Shown here: piece after piece, positions 51,100 through 60,826 of the stretch
How positions within the stretch are numbered: the first letter of the stretch is position 1
Layout of the letters: each line of letters begins with the position of its first letter
Assembly: GCF_900102175.1 (NCBI RefSeq)
Contig: NZ_FNKN01000003.1
Span: forward strand, 434,414-498,413
From: Microbacterium sp. cf332
Lineage (GTDB): Bacteria > Actinomycetota > Actinomycetes > Actinomycetales > Microbacteriaceae
Reading direction: 5' to 3'
Length of the DNA stretch: 64,000 nt
The notes under the pieces: model-generated
The model's database searches: none
Told to the model about the DNA's origin: nothing
What the model saw: only the letters and a program-made list of their open reading frames with translations
Translations under genes and position numbers: made by a program

Positions 51100-51918
51100 T
51101 CAGGCCGGGGCGACGGCGCTCCAGGGCACGGTGAACTCGCCGAGGCGCCAGCGCGAGCGGTCGCCGAGTTCGGCGCCGCGGGTGCTCATCGCCTGCAGCG
51201 CGGAACGCCAGCGCTGGACGGGACCGAAAGCGGATGCGGGGGCGGCTCGGCGCCACTCGTCGTCGAGCATCGTCAGCAGGTCGTGCACGCGCTCGCCGGC
51301 GACATTGCGATGAATGAGTGCCTTCGGCAGGCGCTCGGCCGCGATCGCCGGGGAGTCGAGCCCGGCGAGGCGGAGCGAGACGGTCAGCGACCGGGGTGCA
51401 GCATCCGGCCCGACCTCGATCCACGTGCTCACGCGACCGATCTCGTCGCACGTCCCCTCGACGAGCATGCCGTCGGGTGCGAGGCGCGACGTCATGCGCG
51501 ACCACGCGTCGGCGACATCCGTCTCGTCGTATTGGCGCAGCACGTTGAAGGCCCGGATCACCGCGGGACGTCTACCGCCCGGCACCGGCACCTCGAAGCC
51601 CCCGCGCGCGAACGAGACGCGTGCGGCGCGCGAGAATGCCGTGCGCCCGGCCCGCACCTCGTCGAGCTGTGCCCGGGCGCGCGAGACGCGGTCGGGATCG
51701 ATCTCGAGACCCAGTACCTCGACGTCGTCGCGCGCCGCGCGCAGGCGTGCCTCGAGCTCGAGAGCCGTCACGCCGCTCGCGCCGTAGCCGAGGTCGACGA
51801 CCAGCGGGTCGGCGCACCGACGCAGCACGGGATGACGCGCGATCCAGCGATCGACGCGGCGCAGGCGATTCGTGTTGGTGGTGCCACGGGTGGCCTGCCC
51901 GATATGTGCCGGGGCCAT
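51100..51918 (-). CDS. Class I SAM-dependent methyltransferase-like protein
   Basis: A 272-residue protein with a Rossmann methyltransferase core: PLVVDLGYGASGVTALELEARL (motif I, with G-Y-G in place of the usual GxGxG), VLGLEIDPDRVSRA (motif II acid), and AVIRAFNVLRQYDETDV (motif IV region). Conserved in actinobacteria; the substrate is not known. It starts 41 bp from the divergent gpmA gene. Confidence 0.78.
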   Translation of the reverse strand: MAPAHIGQATRGTTNTNRLRRVDRWIARHPVLRRCADPLVVDLGYGASGVTALELEARLRAARDDVEVLGLEIDPDRVSRARAQLDEVRAGRTAFSRAARVSFARGGFEVPVPGGRRPAVIRAFNVLRQYDETDVADAWSRMTSRLAPDGMLVEGTCDEIGRVSTWIEVGPDAAPRSLTVSLRLAGLDSPAIAAERLPKALIHRNVAGERVHDLLTMLDDEWRRAAPASAFGPVQRWRSALQAMSTRGAELGDRSRWRLGEFTVPWSAVAPA

Positions 51919-51958
51919 GACCCCATGATCGCAGGCCTCGGCTCGGTAGACTCGGAGC

Positions 51959-52708
51959 ATGAGTGCGCCGTACACCCTGATCCTCCTCCGCCACGGGCAG
52001 AGCGAGTGGAACAAGTCCAACCAGTTCACCGGCTGGGTCGACGTCCGACTGACCGACCAGGGCAAGGCCGAGGCCCACCGCGGCGGCGAACTGCTCGCCG
52101 AGGCGGGGCTGCTGCCCGACGTGCTGTACACGTCCGTGCTCAGCCGGGCCATCCAGACCGCGCAGATCGCCCTCGACGCGGCCGATCGCCTCTGGATCCC
52201 CGTGAAGCGCTCGTGGCGCCTGAACGAGCGCCACTACGGCGCTCTGCAGGGCAAGGACAAGGCGCAGACCCTCGAGGAGTTCGGCAACGAGCAGTTCATG
52301 CTCTGGCGTCGCTCGTTCGACGTTCCGCCGCCGCCCCTCGCGGACGACGACGAGTACAGCCAGGTCGACGACCCCCGCTACGTCGGCATCGACGGCGAGG
52401 TGCCCCGCACCGAGTCGCTCGCACTCGTCATCGACCGTCTGCTGCCGTACTGGGAGTCCGAGATCGCCGGCGACCTGCGCTCGGGCAAGACCGTGCTCGT
52501 CACCGCGCACGGCAACTCGCTGCGCGCACTGGTCAAGCAGCTCGAGGGCATCAGCGACGACGACATCGCCGAGCTGAACATCCCGACCGGCATCCCGCTG
52601 GTGTACCAGCTCGACGAAGACCTGCAGCCCCTCGGCCCCGGCCAGTACCTCGACCCCGAGGCGGCTGCCGCGGGCGCCGCGGCCGTGGCGAACCAGGGCA
52701 AGAAGTAA
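51959..52708 (+). CDS. gpmA: 2,3-bisphosphoglycerate-dependent phosphoglycerate mutase
   Basis: A 249-residue glycolytic enzyme. The catalytic motif [10 protein letters not shown] includes the phospho-histidine His12. [16 protein letters not shown] and [15 protein letters not shown] (second active histidine) match dPGM. It interconverts 3- and 2-phosphoglycerate. A strong terminator follows at 52721-52754. Confidence 0.95.
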   Translation: MSAPYTLILLRHGQSEWNKSNQFTGWVDVRLTDQGKAEAHRGGELLAEAGLLPDVLYTSVLSRAIQTAQIALDAADRLWIPVKRSWRLNERHYGALQGKDKAQTLEEFGNEQFMLWRRSFDVPPPPLADDDEYSQVDDPRYVGIDGEVPRTESLALVIDRLLPYWESEIAGDLRSGKTVLVTAHGNSLRALVKQLEGISDDDIAELNIPTGIPLVYQLDEDLQPLGPGQYLDPEAAAAGAAAVANQGKK

Positions 52709-52720
52709 GTCGAACACACA

Positions 52721-52754
52721 CGAAGGGGCGGTGCCGATCGGCACCGCCCCTTCG
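52721..52754. terminator. Terminator between gpmA and phoU
   Basis: A perfect 15-bp stem (52721-52735 with 52740-52754) with a GATC loop between convergent genes. Confidence 0.75.
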
Positions 52755-52771
52755 TCGTCTGCGGGATGCGG

Positions 52772-53458
52772 TCAGAGACCGCTCTCGCCGACGATCACGC
52801 CGATCGTCTCGGTGTCGGGGCGCCACTCGCCCGTCGCGAGGTAGGCCACGCGCTTGCCGACGGTCACCGCGTGGTCGGCGAAGCGCTCGTGGTAGCGGCT
52901 CGCGAGCGTCGCGTCGACCGTCGCGGCCGCCTCACCCTGCCAGTTCTCGCTCAGCACCTTCTCGAAGACGCTGAGGTGGAGGTCGTCGAGCCGGTCGTCG
53001 AGACCGCGGAGGGTCTCGACGAGCGAGAGGTCCTCGGTGCGGAGGAGCTCGGTCAGGGTACGCGCGACCTCGACGTCGATCTCGCCCATCTTGGTGAAGG
53101 TGTTCTTGAGTCCCTTGGGGATCGCACGCTCGGGGAACCGCATGCGCGTCAGCTGCGCGACGTGCTCGGCGATGTCACCCATCCGCTCGAGCGACGCACT
53201 CATGCGCAGCGCGGCCACGACGATGCGCAGGTCACGCGCGACCGGCTGCTGGCGGGCGAGGATCTCGATGGCCTGCTCGTCGATCGCGACCGCCTTCTCG
53301 TCGATGATCGCGTCGGCGTCGATGACCTCTTCGGCCAGGGTGATGTCGCTGGTGCTGAACGCACGCGTGGCCTTCTCGATCGCGACGGTCACCAGCTCGG
53401 AGATCTCGACCAGTCGCGCCTGGACGTCCTCGAGGGACTGGTGGAAGACTTCGCGCAT
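52772..53458 (-). CDS. phoU: Phosphate regulon protein PhoU
   Basis: A 228-residue protein with two PhoU three-helix repeats: MREVFHQSLEDVQARLVEISELV near the start and the metal-binding E-x3-D-type helices around RMSASLERMGDIAEHVAQLTRM and YHERFADHAVTVGKRVAYL. It links the Pst transporter to the SenX3 kinase and keeps the regulon off when phosphate is ample. Divergent from senX3-regX3. Confidence 0.94.
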   Translation of the reverse strand: MREVFHQSLEDVQARLVEISELVTVAIEKATRAFSTSDITLAEEVIDADAIIDEKAVAIDEQAIEILARQQPVARDLRIVVAALRMSASLERMGDIAEHVAQLTRMRFPERAIPKGLKNTFTKMGEIDVEVARTLTELLRTEDLSLVETLRGLDDRLDDLHLSVFEKVLSENWQGEAAATVDATLASRYHERFADHAVTVGKRVAYLATGEWRPDTETIGVIVGESGL

Positions 53459-53528
53459 CGGAGCACCTTTCCTTCTTGCGGAGACAGCACGACGCCGTAC
53501 TCACGGCGACGCGATTGTCGCTCCCCAA

Positions 53529-53557
53529 GGTTAACGAACGGTGCCGGGCCGATGAAC
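53529..53557 (-). promoter_or_regulatory. Possible degenerate PHO box before phoU
   Basis: Read on the minus strand, GTTCATC (53557-53551) and GTTAACC (53535-53529) are 22 bases apart, two 11-base steps, like non-adjacent PHO-box units. Both are imperfect matches to GTTCACC. It lies between phoU and senX3. Confidence 0.3.
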
Positions 53558-53629
53558 ATCCGTCCGTGGGCTCACGGGTTCGTCGCGAGAGCGACGGCGG
53601 GGGCCGAGGCGGCGTCCTACTCTGGAGGA

Positions 53630-54838
53630 ATGAATCCGACGCAGCTCGCGCTGGTCGCCCTCGTCGCGGGCGTGTTCGTCGGCCTTCTCATCAGCGCCGT
53701 GGCCTTCCTCGCCTGGCGCGCCCGCGTCAAGGCGCAGGAGCAGGCCGACGGTGAACTCCCCGCCGGTGCCCGCGAGGTGCTCCGCGCCTTCGACGAGGCG
53801 GCGTTGATCGTCGATGCCTCGTTCACCGTCATCGCGACCTCGCCCACCGCCGAACTGTTCGGCCTGCGCGAGGGCGAGACGGTGCCGGGCGAGGAGTTGC
53901 GCACCCTGCTGCGTTCCTCCCGCGGCGTTTCGCACTCCGAGACGGGCACGTTGCGGCTGCGGCGCGGTGTGGCGCCGGCCGAGCCGAGGCTCGTCGTCGC
54001 GCGGGCGAGCAGCATCACGCCGCGTTTCACCCTCGTGCTGGTCCGCGACATCACCGAGCGCGAACGGCTCGCCGCGATGCGGCGCGACTTCGTGGCCAAC
54101 ACGAGCCACGAGCTCAAGACGCCCGTCGGCGCGGTGACCCTGCTGGCCGAGGCGATCGAGTCGGCGGCCGACGATCCCCAGCAGGTCCGCTCCTTCGCCA
54201 GTCGGCTGAGCGCGGAGGCGCTCCGGCTCGGCAACCTGACCTCGCGCATCATGAGCCTGTCGCGCCTGCAGTCCTCCGACGAACTGACCGAGCTGCGCGA
54301 CGTCGCCGTCGACGAGGTCGTCACGTCGGCCATCGAGACCAACGCCATCACCGCGGAGTCGGCCGGCGTTGCGCTCATCCGCGGCGGCGACCGCGGACTG
54401 TACGTGCGCGGCGACGTGCAGGTGCTGAGTGAAGCGATCGGCAATCTCATCGCCAACGCGATCGTCTATTCCCCGCCGGCGAGCCAGGTCGGCGTCGGGG
54501 TGCGCGCTTCGGACGACACCGTGGAGATCGCCGTGACCGATCGCGGCATCGGCATCCCGGAAGACGAGCAGCAGCGGGTGTTCGAACGCTTCTACCGTGC
54601 CGACGCGGCGCGCTCGCGACGCACCGGCGGCACGGGACTGGGTCTGTCGATCGTCAAGCATGCGGTGCAGCGACACGGTGGCGAGGTGCAGCTCTGGTCG
54701 CGCCAGGGCCACGGGTCGACGTTCACCGTGCGCCTGCCCGCCATCCCGACACCCGACGGCGCTCCGGTCGCGCCCAAGAAGACCACCAAGAGAATCGTCC
54801 GTGCGCTTCCCGCCCGGGCCAAGGGAGAACCATCATGA
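53630..54838 (+). CDS. senX3: Sensor histidine kinase SenX3
   Basis: A 402-residue kinase. One membrane helix spans residues 7-29, a PAS-like domain about 50-140, then the H-box VANTSHELKTPVGAV with His160, N-box (IGNLIANAIVYSP), G1 (DRGIGIP), F-box and G2 (GGTGLGLSIVKH). GGAGG sits only one base before the ATG. The single helix and PAS domain match SenX3, which reads phosphate supply through PhoU/PstB instead of an outside ligand. ATGA overlap with regX3. Confidence 0.9.
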   Translation: MNPTQLALVALVAGVFVGLLISAVAFLAWRARVKAQEQADGELPAGAREVLRAFDEAALIVDASFTVIATSPTAELFGLREGETVPGEELRTLLRSSRGVSHSETGTLRLRRGVAPAEPRLVVARASSITPRFTLVLVRDITERERLAAMRRDFVANTSHELKTPVGAVTLLAEAIESAADDPQQVRSFASRLSAEALRLGNLTSRIMSLSRLQSSDELTELRDVAVDEVVTSAIETNAITAESAGVALIRGGDRGLYVRGDVQVLSEAIGNLIANAIVYSPPASQVGVGVRASDDTVEIAVTDRGIGIPEDEQQRVFERFYRADAARSRRTGGTGLGLSIVKHAVQRHGGEVQLWSRQGHGSTFTVRLPAIPTPDGAPVAPKKTTKRIVRALPARAKGEPS

Positions 54839-55518
54839 CCCGTGTCCTGCTCGTCGAGGACGAACCAGACCTCGCCGACCCGCTGGCGTACCTCCTGCGA
54901 CGCGAGGGCTTCGAGGTCGAGATCGCCGAGGACGGCCCCGCCGCACTCGAGGCGTTCGACGCGCGCGGCGGAGACGTCGTGCTGCTCGACCTCATGCTGC
55001 CCGGCATGCCGGGAACCGAGGTGTGCCGCATCATCCGCACCACCTCGAAGGTGCCGATCATCATGCTGACCGCGAAGGACTCCGAGGTCGACATCGTTGT
55101 CGGCCTGGAGCTCGGCGCCGACGACTACGTCACGAAGCCCTACTCGTCGCGCGAGCTCCTCGCCCGGATGCGTGCGGTGCTGCGTCGTGCGGCCACGGCG
55201 GATGTCGAGGTCGACGAGCGGGTGCTGGCCGGCGGCCGCGTCACGATCGATCTCGACCGCCATACGGTCGCGGTCGACGGCGGCGAGATCAACATGCCGC
55301 TGAAGGAGTTCGAGCTGCTCGAGGTGCTGATGCGCAATGCCGGCCGGGTCATGACCCGCGGCCAGCTCATCGATCGTGTCTGGGGGAGCGACTACTTCGG
55401 CGACACGAAGACGCTCGACGTGCACATCAAGCGCATCCGGTCGCGCATCGAAGTCGATCCGGGTCAGCCGTCGATGCTCCTGACCGTGCGGGGGCTCGGC
55501 TACCGGTTCGAGGCCTGA
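54835..55518 (+). CDS. regX3: Response regulator RegX3
   Basis: A 227-residue OmpR/PhoB-type regulator. Acidic residues VEDE near 7-10, phospho-acceptor Asp52 (VVLLDLMLPG), and Lys101 (YVTKPYSSRE). The winged-helix effector domain contains LKEFELLEVLMRNAGRVMTRGQLI and TKTLDVHIKRIRSRI. It should bind the PHO box upstream of pstS (38306-38327) when phosphate is low. Confidence 0.92.
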   Translation: MTRVLLVEDEPDLADPLAYLLRREGFEVEIAEDGPAALEAFDARGGDVVLLDLMLPGMPGTEVCRIIRTTSKVPIIMLTAKDSEVDIVVGLELGADDYVTKPYSSRELLARMRAVLRRAATADVEVDERVLAGGRVTIDLDRHTVAVDGGEINMPLKEFELLEVLMRNAGRVMTRGQLIDRVWGSDYFGDTKTLDVHIKRIRSRIEVDPGQPSMLLTVRGLGYRFEA

Positions 55519-55533
55519 TCCGACGGTTGATAC

Positions 55534-55574
55534 GACGAGAGGGGCCTGGCAGACATCGCCAGGCCCCTCTCGTC
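55534..55574. terminator. Terminator after regX3
   Basis: A perfect 17-bp stem (55534-55550 with 55558-55574) with a 7-base loop between convergent regX3 and the lipoprotein gene. Confidence 0.75.
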
Positions 55575-55599
55575 ATGTCGCGACGAACGCGATGGAGTG

Positions 55600-56097
55600 T
55601 CAGGGGGTGGGCGTCGCCGTCGGGGTCGGCGTCTCGCGGGGGACGAACTCGGTGTAGTACGGCAGCAGTCCGTCGAGCACGGGGACCTCGGTGCGCACGC
55701 CCTCGCCGTCGCCGGACTGGAACGACATGGCGATCGTGGCACCCGGGGCGGTGTCGAGGTTCTCGAGCCGGATGGGCTCCTCGCCGTCGACGCCGAGGCT
55801 CAAGCGCTGACGCGCATCGACGCGGAGCGTGGCGGTCTCGCCGCCGAAGCCGAACACGAGCGTCTGCGGCTCGTCGGTGTCGTTGACGATCGCGGCGATG
55901 AAGTTGCCCGTGGTGCCCGACTCGTCGGCGATGACCATCGCGTTGCGGACATCGAGCGGCCCCGAGTGCGGGATGTTCACGCCGTCGGAGGCGGAGTACT
56001 GGATGGTCGTCGCCTGCGGCGCGATCATGCTGCAGCCCGTGGCTCCCAGGGTCAGGGCGGCGCCCACGGCAATCGAGGCGACGATTCGCAGTTTCAC
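55600..56097 (-). CDS. Predicted lipoprotein, unknown
   Basis: A 165-residue exported protein. The signal peptide ends in a lipobox LGATGC (Cys22). The mature part looks like a single beta-sandwich (NAMVIADESGTTGNFIAAIVNDTD) and ends in a Pro/Thr-rich tail (TPTPTATPTP). I recognise it as a type found beside carD or phoU in Microbacteriaceae, but without known function. Confidence 0.72.
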   Translation of the reverse strand: MKLRIVASIAVGAALTLGATGCSMIAPQATTIQYSASDGVNIPHSGPLDVRNAMVIADESGTTGNFIAAIVNDTDEPQTLVFGFGGETATLRVDARQRLSLGVDGEEPIRLENLDTAPGATIAMSFQSGDGEGVRTEVPVLDGLLPYYTEFVPRETPTPTATPTP

Positions 56098-56251
56098 GGA
56101 TCCTCCAGGCTGGCAGACGGCGTCTTCAGCAGTCTAGAGGGTGACGCGGCTCCCGCAGACACGGGGGAGGAGGCGTCCGCGCACAGGAGGCGGCAAACCT
56201 TACTGTATGCCCCCTGTGTTATCCTGGATGTTGCCGAAGGGATATAACTCC

Positions 56252-56734
56252 ATGCTTTTTGAGGTTGGCGAAACCGTCGTCTACCCCCACCACGGGGCAG
56301 CCACGATCATCGAGGTCAAGGACCGGATCATCAAGGGCGAGACGAAGAAATACCTGAAGCTCAACGTCACGCAGGGAGACCTCATCATCGAGGTCCCGGC
56401 TGACAACGTCGATCTGGTCGGCGTCCGCGACGTCATCGGCAAGGACGGACTCGAGCGCGTGTTCGATGTCCTGCGCGCTCCCTTCACCGAGGAGCCGACC
56501 AACTGGTCGCGCCGGTACAAGGCCAACCTCGAGAAGCTCGCCTCGGGCGACGTCATCAAGGTCAGCGAGGTCGTCCGCGACCTCTGGCGCCGTGACCAGG
56601 ACCGCGGCCTGTCCGCGGGTGAGAAGCGCATGCTGGCAAAGGCGCGCCAGATCCTCGTCTCCGAGATCGCCCTGGCCCTCAAGGCCGACGAAGAGCACGC
56701 TTCGGGCGTGCTCGACGAGGTCCTCGCCTCCTGA
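56252..56734 (+). CDS. carD: CarD-family transcription factor
   Basis: A 160-residue protein. The N-terminal RNA-polymerase-binding Tudor-like domain reads [20 protein letters not shown], and the C-terminal helical DNA-binding domain contains [17 protein letters not shown] and [15 protein letters not shown]. The conserved tryptophan that wedges open promoter DNA is in LWRRDQDRG. It stabilises open complexes at rRNA and other promoters. TATCCT at 56220-56225 may be its -10 element. Confidence 0.95.
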   Translation: MLFEVGETVVYPHHGAATIIEVKDRIIKGETKKYLKLNVTQGDLIIEVPADNVDLVGVRDVIGKDGLERVFDVLRAPFTEEPTNWSRRYKANLEKLASGDVIKVSEVVRDLWRRDQDRGLSAGEKRMLAKARQILVSEIALALKADEEHASGVLDEVLAS

Positions 56735-56755
56735 AACCGGCCCGGCATCGCTGCC

Positions 56756-57937
56756 GTGGGCATCATCCCGGTACCGCGTGTCGCGGTCGTCGTCGTCGCG
56801 GCGGGCTCGGGCACCCGGCTGTCCGCCGGAGCACCCAAGGCGTTCGTCGGCATCGATGACCGATCGGTGCTGCGTCATGCCCTCGACGGCGTGGCGCGGG
56901 CGCCGCTCGCTCAGGTCGTCGTCGTCGTGCCCGCGGGCCGCGAGGGCGACGCGCGCACCGAGGCCGACGCGGCGTTCGGCGACCGCTCCGAGCTCGTCAC
57001 GGTGGTCGTCGGCGGAGACACGCGTCAGCGGTCCGTCGCCGCGGGCCTGCGCGCGCTCTGGGCCGACGTCGAGACGGTGCTCATCCATGACGCGGCGCGC
57101 GCGCTCACCCCACCGGCGGTCTTCGAACGCGTGATCGCCGAGGTCGAGCGCACGGGTGCCGGCGTCGTGCCGGCCCGCCCGGTCGTCGACACCCTGAAGC
57201 GTGTCGCGGGCGCCGACGTCGAGGCGGCCGTCGATCGGGCGCCGCTCGTCGCCGCGCAGACGCCCCAGGGGTTCCCGCGCGCGCTCCTCGACCGGGCGTA
57301 CGCCGATGCGACCGCGGACTACACCGACGACACCGCGCTCGTGGCAGCGAGCGGTCATCCGATCCGGACGGTCGACGGCGACGATCTCTCGTTCAAGATC
57401 ACCACGCCCGCCGACCTCGAACGCGCCCGGCATCTGCTGCGACCGATCGCGCCGGCGGCATCCGCCCTGCCGCTCGTCGGCATCGGAACCGACGTCCACG
57501 CGTTCGGCGGCGACGGCCCACTGCGGCTGGCCGGTCTCGAATGGCCCAGGGAGACGGGGTTGCGCGGGCACTCCGACGGCGACGCGGTCGCGCATGCGAT
57601 CGTCGACGCCGTTCTGGCCGCCGCGGGCCTCGGAGACATCGGCACGCACTTCGGCGTCGACCGACCCGAGTACGCCGGTGCCGCGGGGATCGTCTTCCTG
57701 CAGCGCGTGCGGCAGCTCGTGGCCGAAGCGGGTCTCGCGATCGGCAACGTCTCGGTTCAGGTGCAGGCCAACCGGCCGCGATTCGCGCCGCGCCGGGCCG
57801 AGGCCGAGGGCGTCCTGACTGCGGCGCTCGGCGCGCCGGTGTCGGTCGCCGCGACGACGACCGATGGGCTCGGGTTCACGGGCGCCGGCGAGGGCGTCTC
57901 GGCTACCGCGGTCGCCCTCGTCTACCGCATCCGCTGA
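56756..57937 (+). CDS. ispDF: Bifunctional IspD/IspF of the MEP isoprenoid pathway
   Basis: A 393-residue fusion. Residues 7-235 are IspD ([17 protein letters not shown] nucleotide loop, [23 protein letters not shown]), transferring CMP to methylerythritol phosphate. Residues 238-393 are IspF (GIGTDVHAF with metal ligands Asp246 and His248; [12 protein letters not shown] with His280; GDIGTHF), making the cyclic diphosphate. Separate genes are usual in many actinobacteria. The GTG start lies 21 bp after carD. The last 16 bases overlap the convergent GNAT gene. Confidence 0.94.
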   Translation: MGIIPVPRVAVVVVAAGSGTRLSAGAPKAFVGIDDRSVLRHALDGVARAPLAQVVVVVPAGREGDARTEADAAFGDRSELVTVVVGGDTRQRSVAAGLRALWADVETVLIHDAARALTPPAVFERVIAEVERTGAGVVPARPVVDTLKRVAGADVEAAVDRAPLVAAQTPQGFPRALLDRAYADATADYTDDTALVAASGHPIRTVDGDDLSFKITTPADLERARHLLRPIAPAASALPLVGIGTDVHAFGGDGPLRLAGLEWPRETGLRGHSDGDAVAHAIVDAVLAAAGLGDIGTHFGVDRPEYAGAAGIVFLQRVRQLVAEAGLAIGNVSVQVQANRPRFAPRRAEAEGVLTAALGAPVSVAATTTDGLGFTGAGEGVSATAVALVYRIR

Positions 57938-58419
57938 CCGGCGGTCTCTCCTGCGAGCTCGCGCGTCATGAAGACCGACAGCGGGTCGGGGGAGTAGTCG
58001 CCGAACGGCGGGCAGTACGAGAAGCCCGCGCGCTCGTACAGACTGCGGGCCGCGACGAAGTCGGGCCCGGCGCCGGTCTCGAGCCAGAGCGAACGGATGC
58101 CGACACCCCGGGCCTCGCGCTCAAGGTGTTCGAGCATCGCCCGCCCGATCCCTTGACCCAGGTACGCCTCGGCGACCCGCATCGACTTGATCTCGGCCCG
58201 GTCGGAGTCGAAGGTGGTGAACGCTCCGACGGCCGCGATCTCATCGCCGACCCAGGCGGAGTACACGCGCACGGCGGGATGCTGCAGTGCGGTCAGATCG
58301 AGGGCGTGGACGCTCTCCACCGGGGTGTTGGCGAGCATGCCGGCGAGGTGCGCGGCGATGAGGTCGCGGGTCGCGGTACCGGTCAGGTCGTCGAGCACGA
58401 TCGAGAGGGACGCGGGCAT
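57922..58419 (-). CDS. GNAT family N-acetyltransferase
   Basis: A 165-residue acetyltransferase. The acetyl-CoA loop is [17 protein letters not shown] (Q-x-x-G-x-G/A pattern), and [26 protein letters not shown] completes the fold. Substrate unknown. It follows the EamA gene by one base and overlaps ispDF tail-to-tail by 16 bp. Confidence 0.88.
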   Translation of the reverse strand: MPASLSIVLDDLTGTATRDLIAAHLAGMLANTPVESVHALDLTALQHPAVRVYSAWVGDEIAAVGAFTTFDSDRAEIKSMRVAEAYLGQGIGRAMLEHLEREARGVGIRSLWLETGAGPDFVAARSLYERAGFSYCPPFGDYSPDPLSVFMTRELAGETAGQRMR

Positions 58420-58420
58420 G

Positions 58421-59350
58421 TCAGGCCTCCAGGGGGGTCGGAGCCGGGTTCCGGCGTGAGCGCGAAGTGAGCGCGAGCAGCACGAGTCCCGCGGCGAGCA
58501 CGGCGAGCCCGACGAGTGCGAGCGGGGCGAGGTGCTCGCCGAGCAGCAGCACGCCGAGCAGGCTCGCCGTGAGGGGCTCGGCCAGCGTGAGGGTGGCCGC
58601 GGTGGCGGCGGTGAGGCCGCTCAGGCCCCAGGTGAACAGGGCGTAGGCGAGCGCGACCGTGGCGATGCCGAGCCACAGCGCCATGGGCCAGCCTCGGGGA
58701 TCCGCGAGCCAGGTCATGTCGGTGACGGGGATCATCGCGAGGCCGCAGACGGCGGCGCCGGCCCCCATGGCACCCGAGACGGTGAAGGCGTCCCAGCCAC
58801 CGGAGATGAGACGACGCTGCGCGTTCGCGATCACGGCGAACGACGCTCCTGCTCCGAGCGAGCCGAGCACGCCGAGCCCGTCGGCCCCCGCCGAGCCGCC
58901 ACCGGTGACGGCCAGCAGCGCGACGCCGATCGTCGCGAGCGCCGTCGCCGTCATCCACGACGGCGTCGGGCGTCGACGGGTCAGGGCCCATTCGAGCAGG
59001 CCGGCGAGCACGGGCGCCGACCCGAGCGCGATGACGGTGCCCACCGCGACACCGTTGCGCGCGGTTCCGAGGAAGAAGAGCGGCTGGTAGAGAGCGAGGC
59101 ACAGACCGGTCAGCGCCATCAGGGCGAACGCCCTCGCCCCGCCCTGGGGTGCTGAGTCGCCGCGGGTGAGCGCGCGGCGGCGGCGTCGAGAACCGATCGA
59201 CAGCCCGACGGCGGCGAGAGCAGCGCCCCCGATGACGAGGCGGGCGGCGCCGACGCCGAACGGGGTCGTGCTCTCGGGGCCGAGCGCCTGCGCCGTGCCG
59301 GTCGTGCCGAACAGCACCGCCGCGACGAGGACGGCGATCACGGGCAGCAC
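58421..59350 (-). CDS. EamA/DMT-family transporter
   Basis: A 309-residue protein with ten helices in two EamA repeats (FGTTGTAQALGPESTTPFGVGAARLVIGG in the first; LAYALFTWGLSGLTAATAATLTLAEPLTASLLGVLLLGE in the second). Probably an exporter of amino acids or metabolites. Cotranscribed with the GNAT gene and divergent from cysS. Confidence 0.88.
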   Translation of the reverse strand: MLPVIAVLVAAVLFGTTGTAQALGPESTTPFGVGAARLVIGGAALAAVGLSIGSRRRRRALTRGDSAPQGGARAFALMALTGLCLALYQPLFFLGTARNGVAVGTVIALGSAPVLAGLLEWALTRRRPTPSWMTATALATIGVALLAVTGGGSAGADGLGVLGSLGAGASFAVIANAQRRLISGGWDAFTVSGAMGAGAAVCGLAMIPVTDMTWLADPRGWPMALWLGIATVALAYALFTWGLSGLTAATAATLTLAEPLTASLLGVLLLGEHLAPLALVGLAVLAAGLVLLALTSRSRRNPAPTPLEA

Positions 59351-59422
59351 CCTCCAGTTCTACCGCGTCTCGGACCACGCGTATGCCACGGCGGCGCGAC
59401 GCCCCGCCGGTAGGCTTATGCG

Positions 59423-60826
59423 GTGACCGTTCGCCTCTACGACACCCGCGCGCAGGCGCTGCGTGATTTCGCGCCCCGCGACCCGTCGAACGTCACCGTC
59501 TACGTCTGTGGGCCGACCGTGCAGTCGGGCCCCCACATCGGGCATGTCCGCGCCGCGGTGGGCTTCGACATCCTGCGCCGCTGGCTCGAGCACCGGCACG
59601 GTCGCGTCACGTTCGTGCGCAACGTCACTGACATTGATGACAAGATCCTCGCGAACGCGACGGATGCGGAGCCGTGGTGGGCACTGGCGTATCGCATCGA
59701 GCTCGAGTTCACCCGTGCTTACGCAGCCGTCGGCGTGCTCCCGCCCACCTACGAGCCGCGCGCGACGGCGTCCGTGCCGCAGATGATCGAGATCATCGAG
59801 ACACTGATCGAACGCGGCCACGCCTACCCTGCTCCCGACGCCTCCGGCGACGTGTACTTCGACGTGCGGTCGTGGCCGGCCTACGGCTCGCTCACCCGGC
59901 AGTCGCTCGACGCGATGGAGGCGGCGGCCGACGCCGATCCGCGGGGCAAGCGCGACCCGCGCGATTTCGCCCTGTGGAAGGGCGCGAAACCGGCGGAGCC
60001 GACGGATGCCGCCTGGGCTTCACCCTGGGGGCCGGGTCGCCCCGGATGGCACATCGAGTGCTCCGCGATGAGCCGGCGTTATCTCGGCGGCGAGTTCGAC
60101 ATCCACGGCGGCGGCCTCGACCTGCGCTTCCCGCATCACGAGAACGAGCTCGCGCAGTCGACGGCCGCGGGCGACGGCTTCGCGCAGTACTGGGTGCACA
60201 ACGGCCTCGTGACCGTGGGCGACCAGAAGATGTCGAAGTCTCTCGGCAACTTCCTGCTCGCCGACGACGTGCTCGCCGAGCGCGACCCGGCCGTCGTGCG
60301 TTACGCGCTGGGCGCCGCGCACTATCGCTCGAGCCTCGACCTGACGCCGGCGAGCTTCGACGAGGCCGAGGCGGCACTCGACCGCATCCGCTCGTTCCAG
60401 CAGCGCGCCGCACGTGCGCTGTCGACCGGAGCACCCGCCGCCACCGCCGATCTTCCCGCGGCGTTCGCGGCCGCGATGGACGACGACCTGGCCGTGCCGC
60501 AGGCCCTCGCCGTGCTGCACGAGACGGTCCGTTCGGGCAACACCGCCCTCGACGACGGCGACCACCCCGCAGCCGCCGCAGCGGCCGCCGCGGTGACGGG
60601 GATGCTGTCGGTGCTCGGGCTGCTCCGCGACGACGAGTCGCGCGGCGACGGCGCCGCGACAGGCGCGCTCGACGCGCTCGTGCGCACCATGATCGACCAG
60701 CGCGCCGATGCGCGCGCCACCAAGGACTGGGCGACGGCCGACCGCATCCGCGACGCGATCGCGGCGGCCGGCATCGTCCTCGAAGACGGTCCCGAGGGGA
60801 CCCATTGGAGTGTGAACCGTGGCTAA
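59423..60826 (+). CDS. cysS: Cysteinyl-tRNA synthetase
   Basis: A 467-residue class I synthetase. [20 protein letters not shown] carries the zinc cysteine and HIGH motif. [13 protein letters not shown] zinc ligands are in [13 protein letters not shown], and KMSKSLGN is the second ATP motif. GTG start at 59423. The end overlaps the rlmB start by eight bases. Confidence 0.96.
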   Translation: MTVRLYDTRAQALRDFAPRDPSNVTVYVCGPTVQSGPHIGHVRAAVGFDILRRWLEHRHGRVTFVRNVTDIDDKILANATDAEPWWALAYRIELEFTRAYAAVGVLPPTYEPRATASVPQMIEIIETLIERGHAYPAPDASGDVYFDVRSWPAYGSLTRQSLDAMEAAADADPRGKRDPRDFALWKGAKPAEPTDAAWASPWGPGRPGWHIECSAMSRRYLGGEFDIHGGGLDLRFPHHENELAQSTAAGDGFAQYWVHNGLVTVGDQKMSKSLGNFLLADDVLAERDPAVVRYALGAAHYRSSLDLTPASFDEAEAALDRIRSFQQRAARALSTGAPAATADLPAAFAAAMDDDLAVPQALAVLHETVRSGNTALDDGDHPAAAAAAAAVTGMLSVLGLLRDDESRGDGAATGALDALVRTMIDQRADARATKDWATADRIRDAIAAAGIVLEDGPEGTHWSVNRG

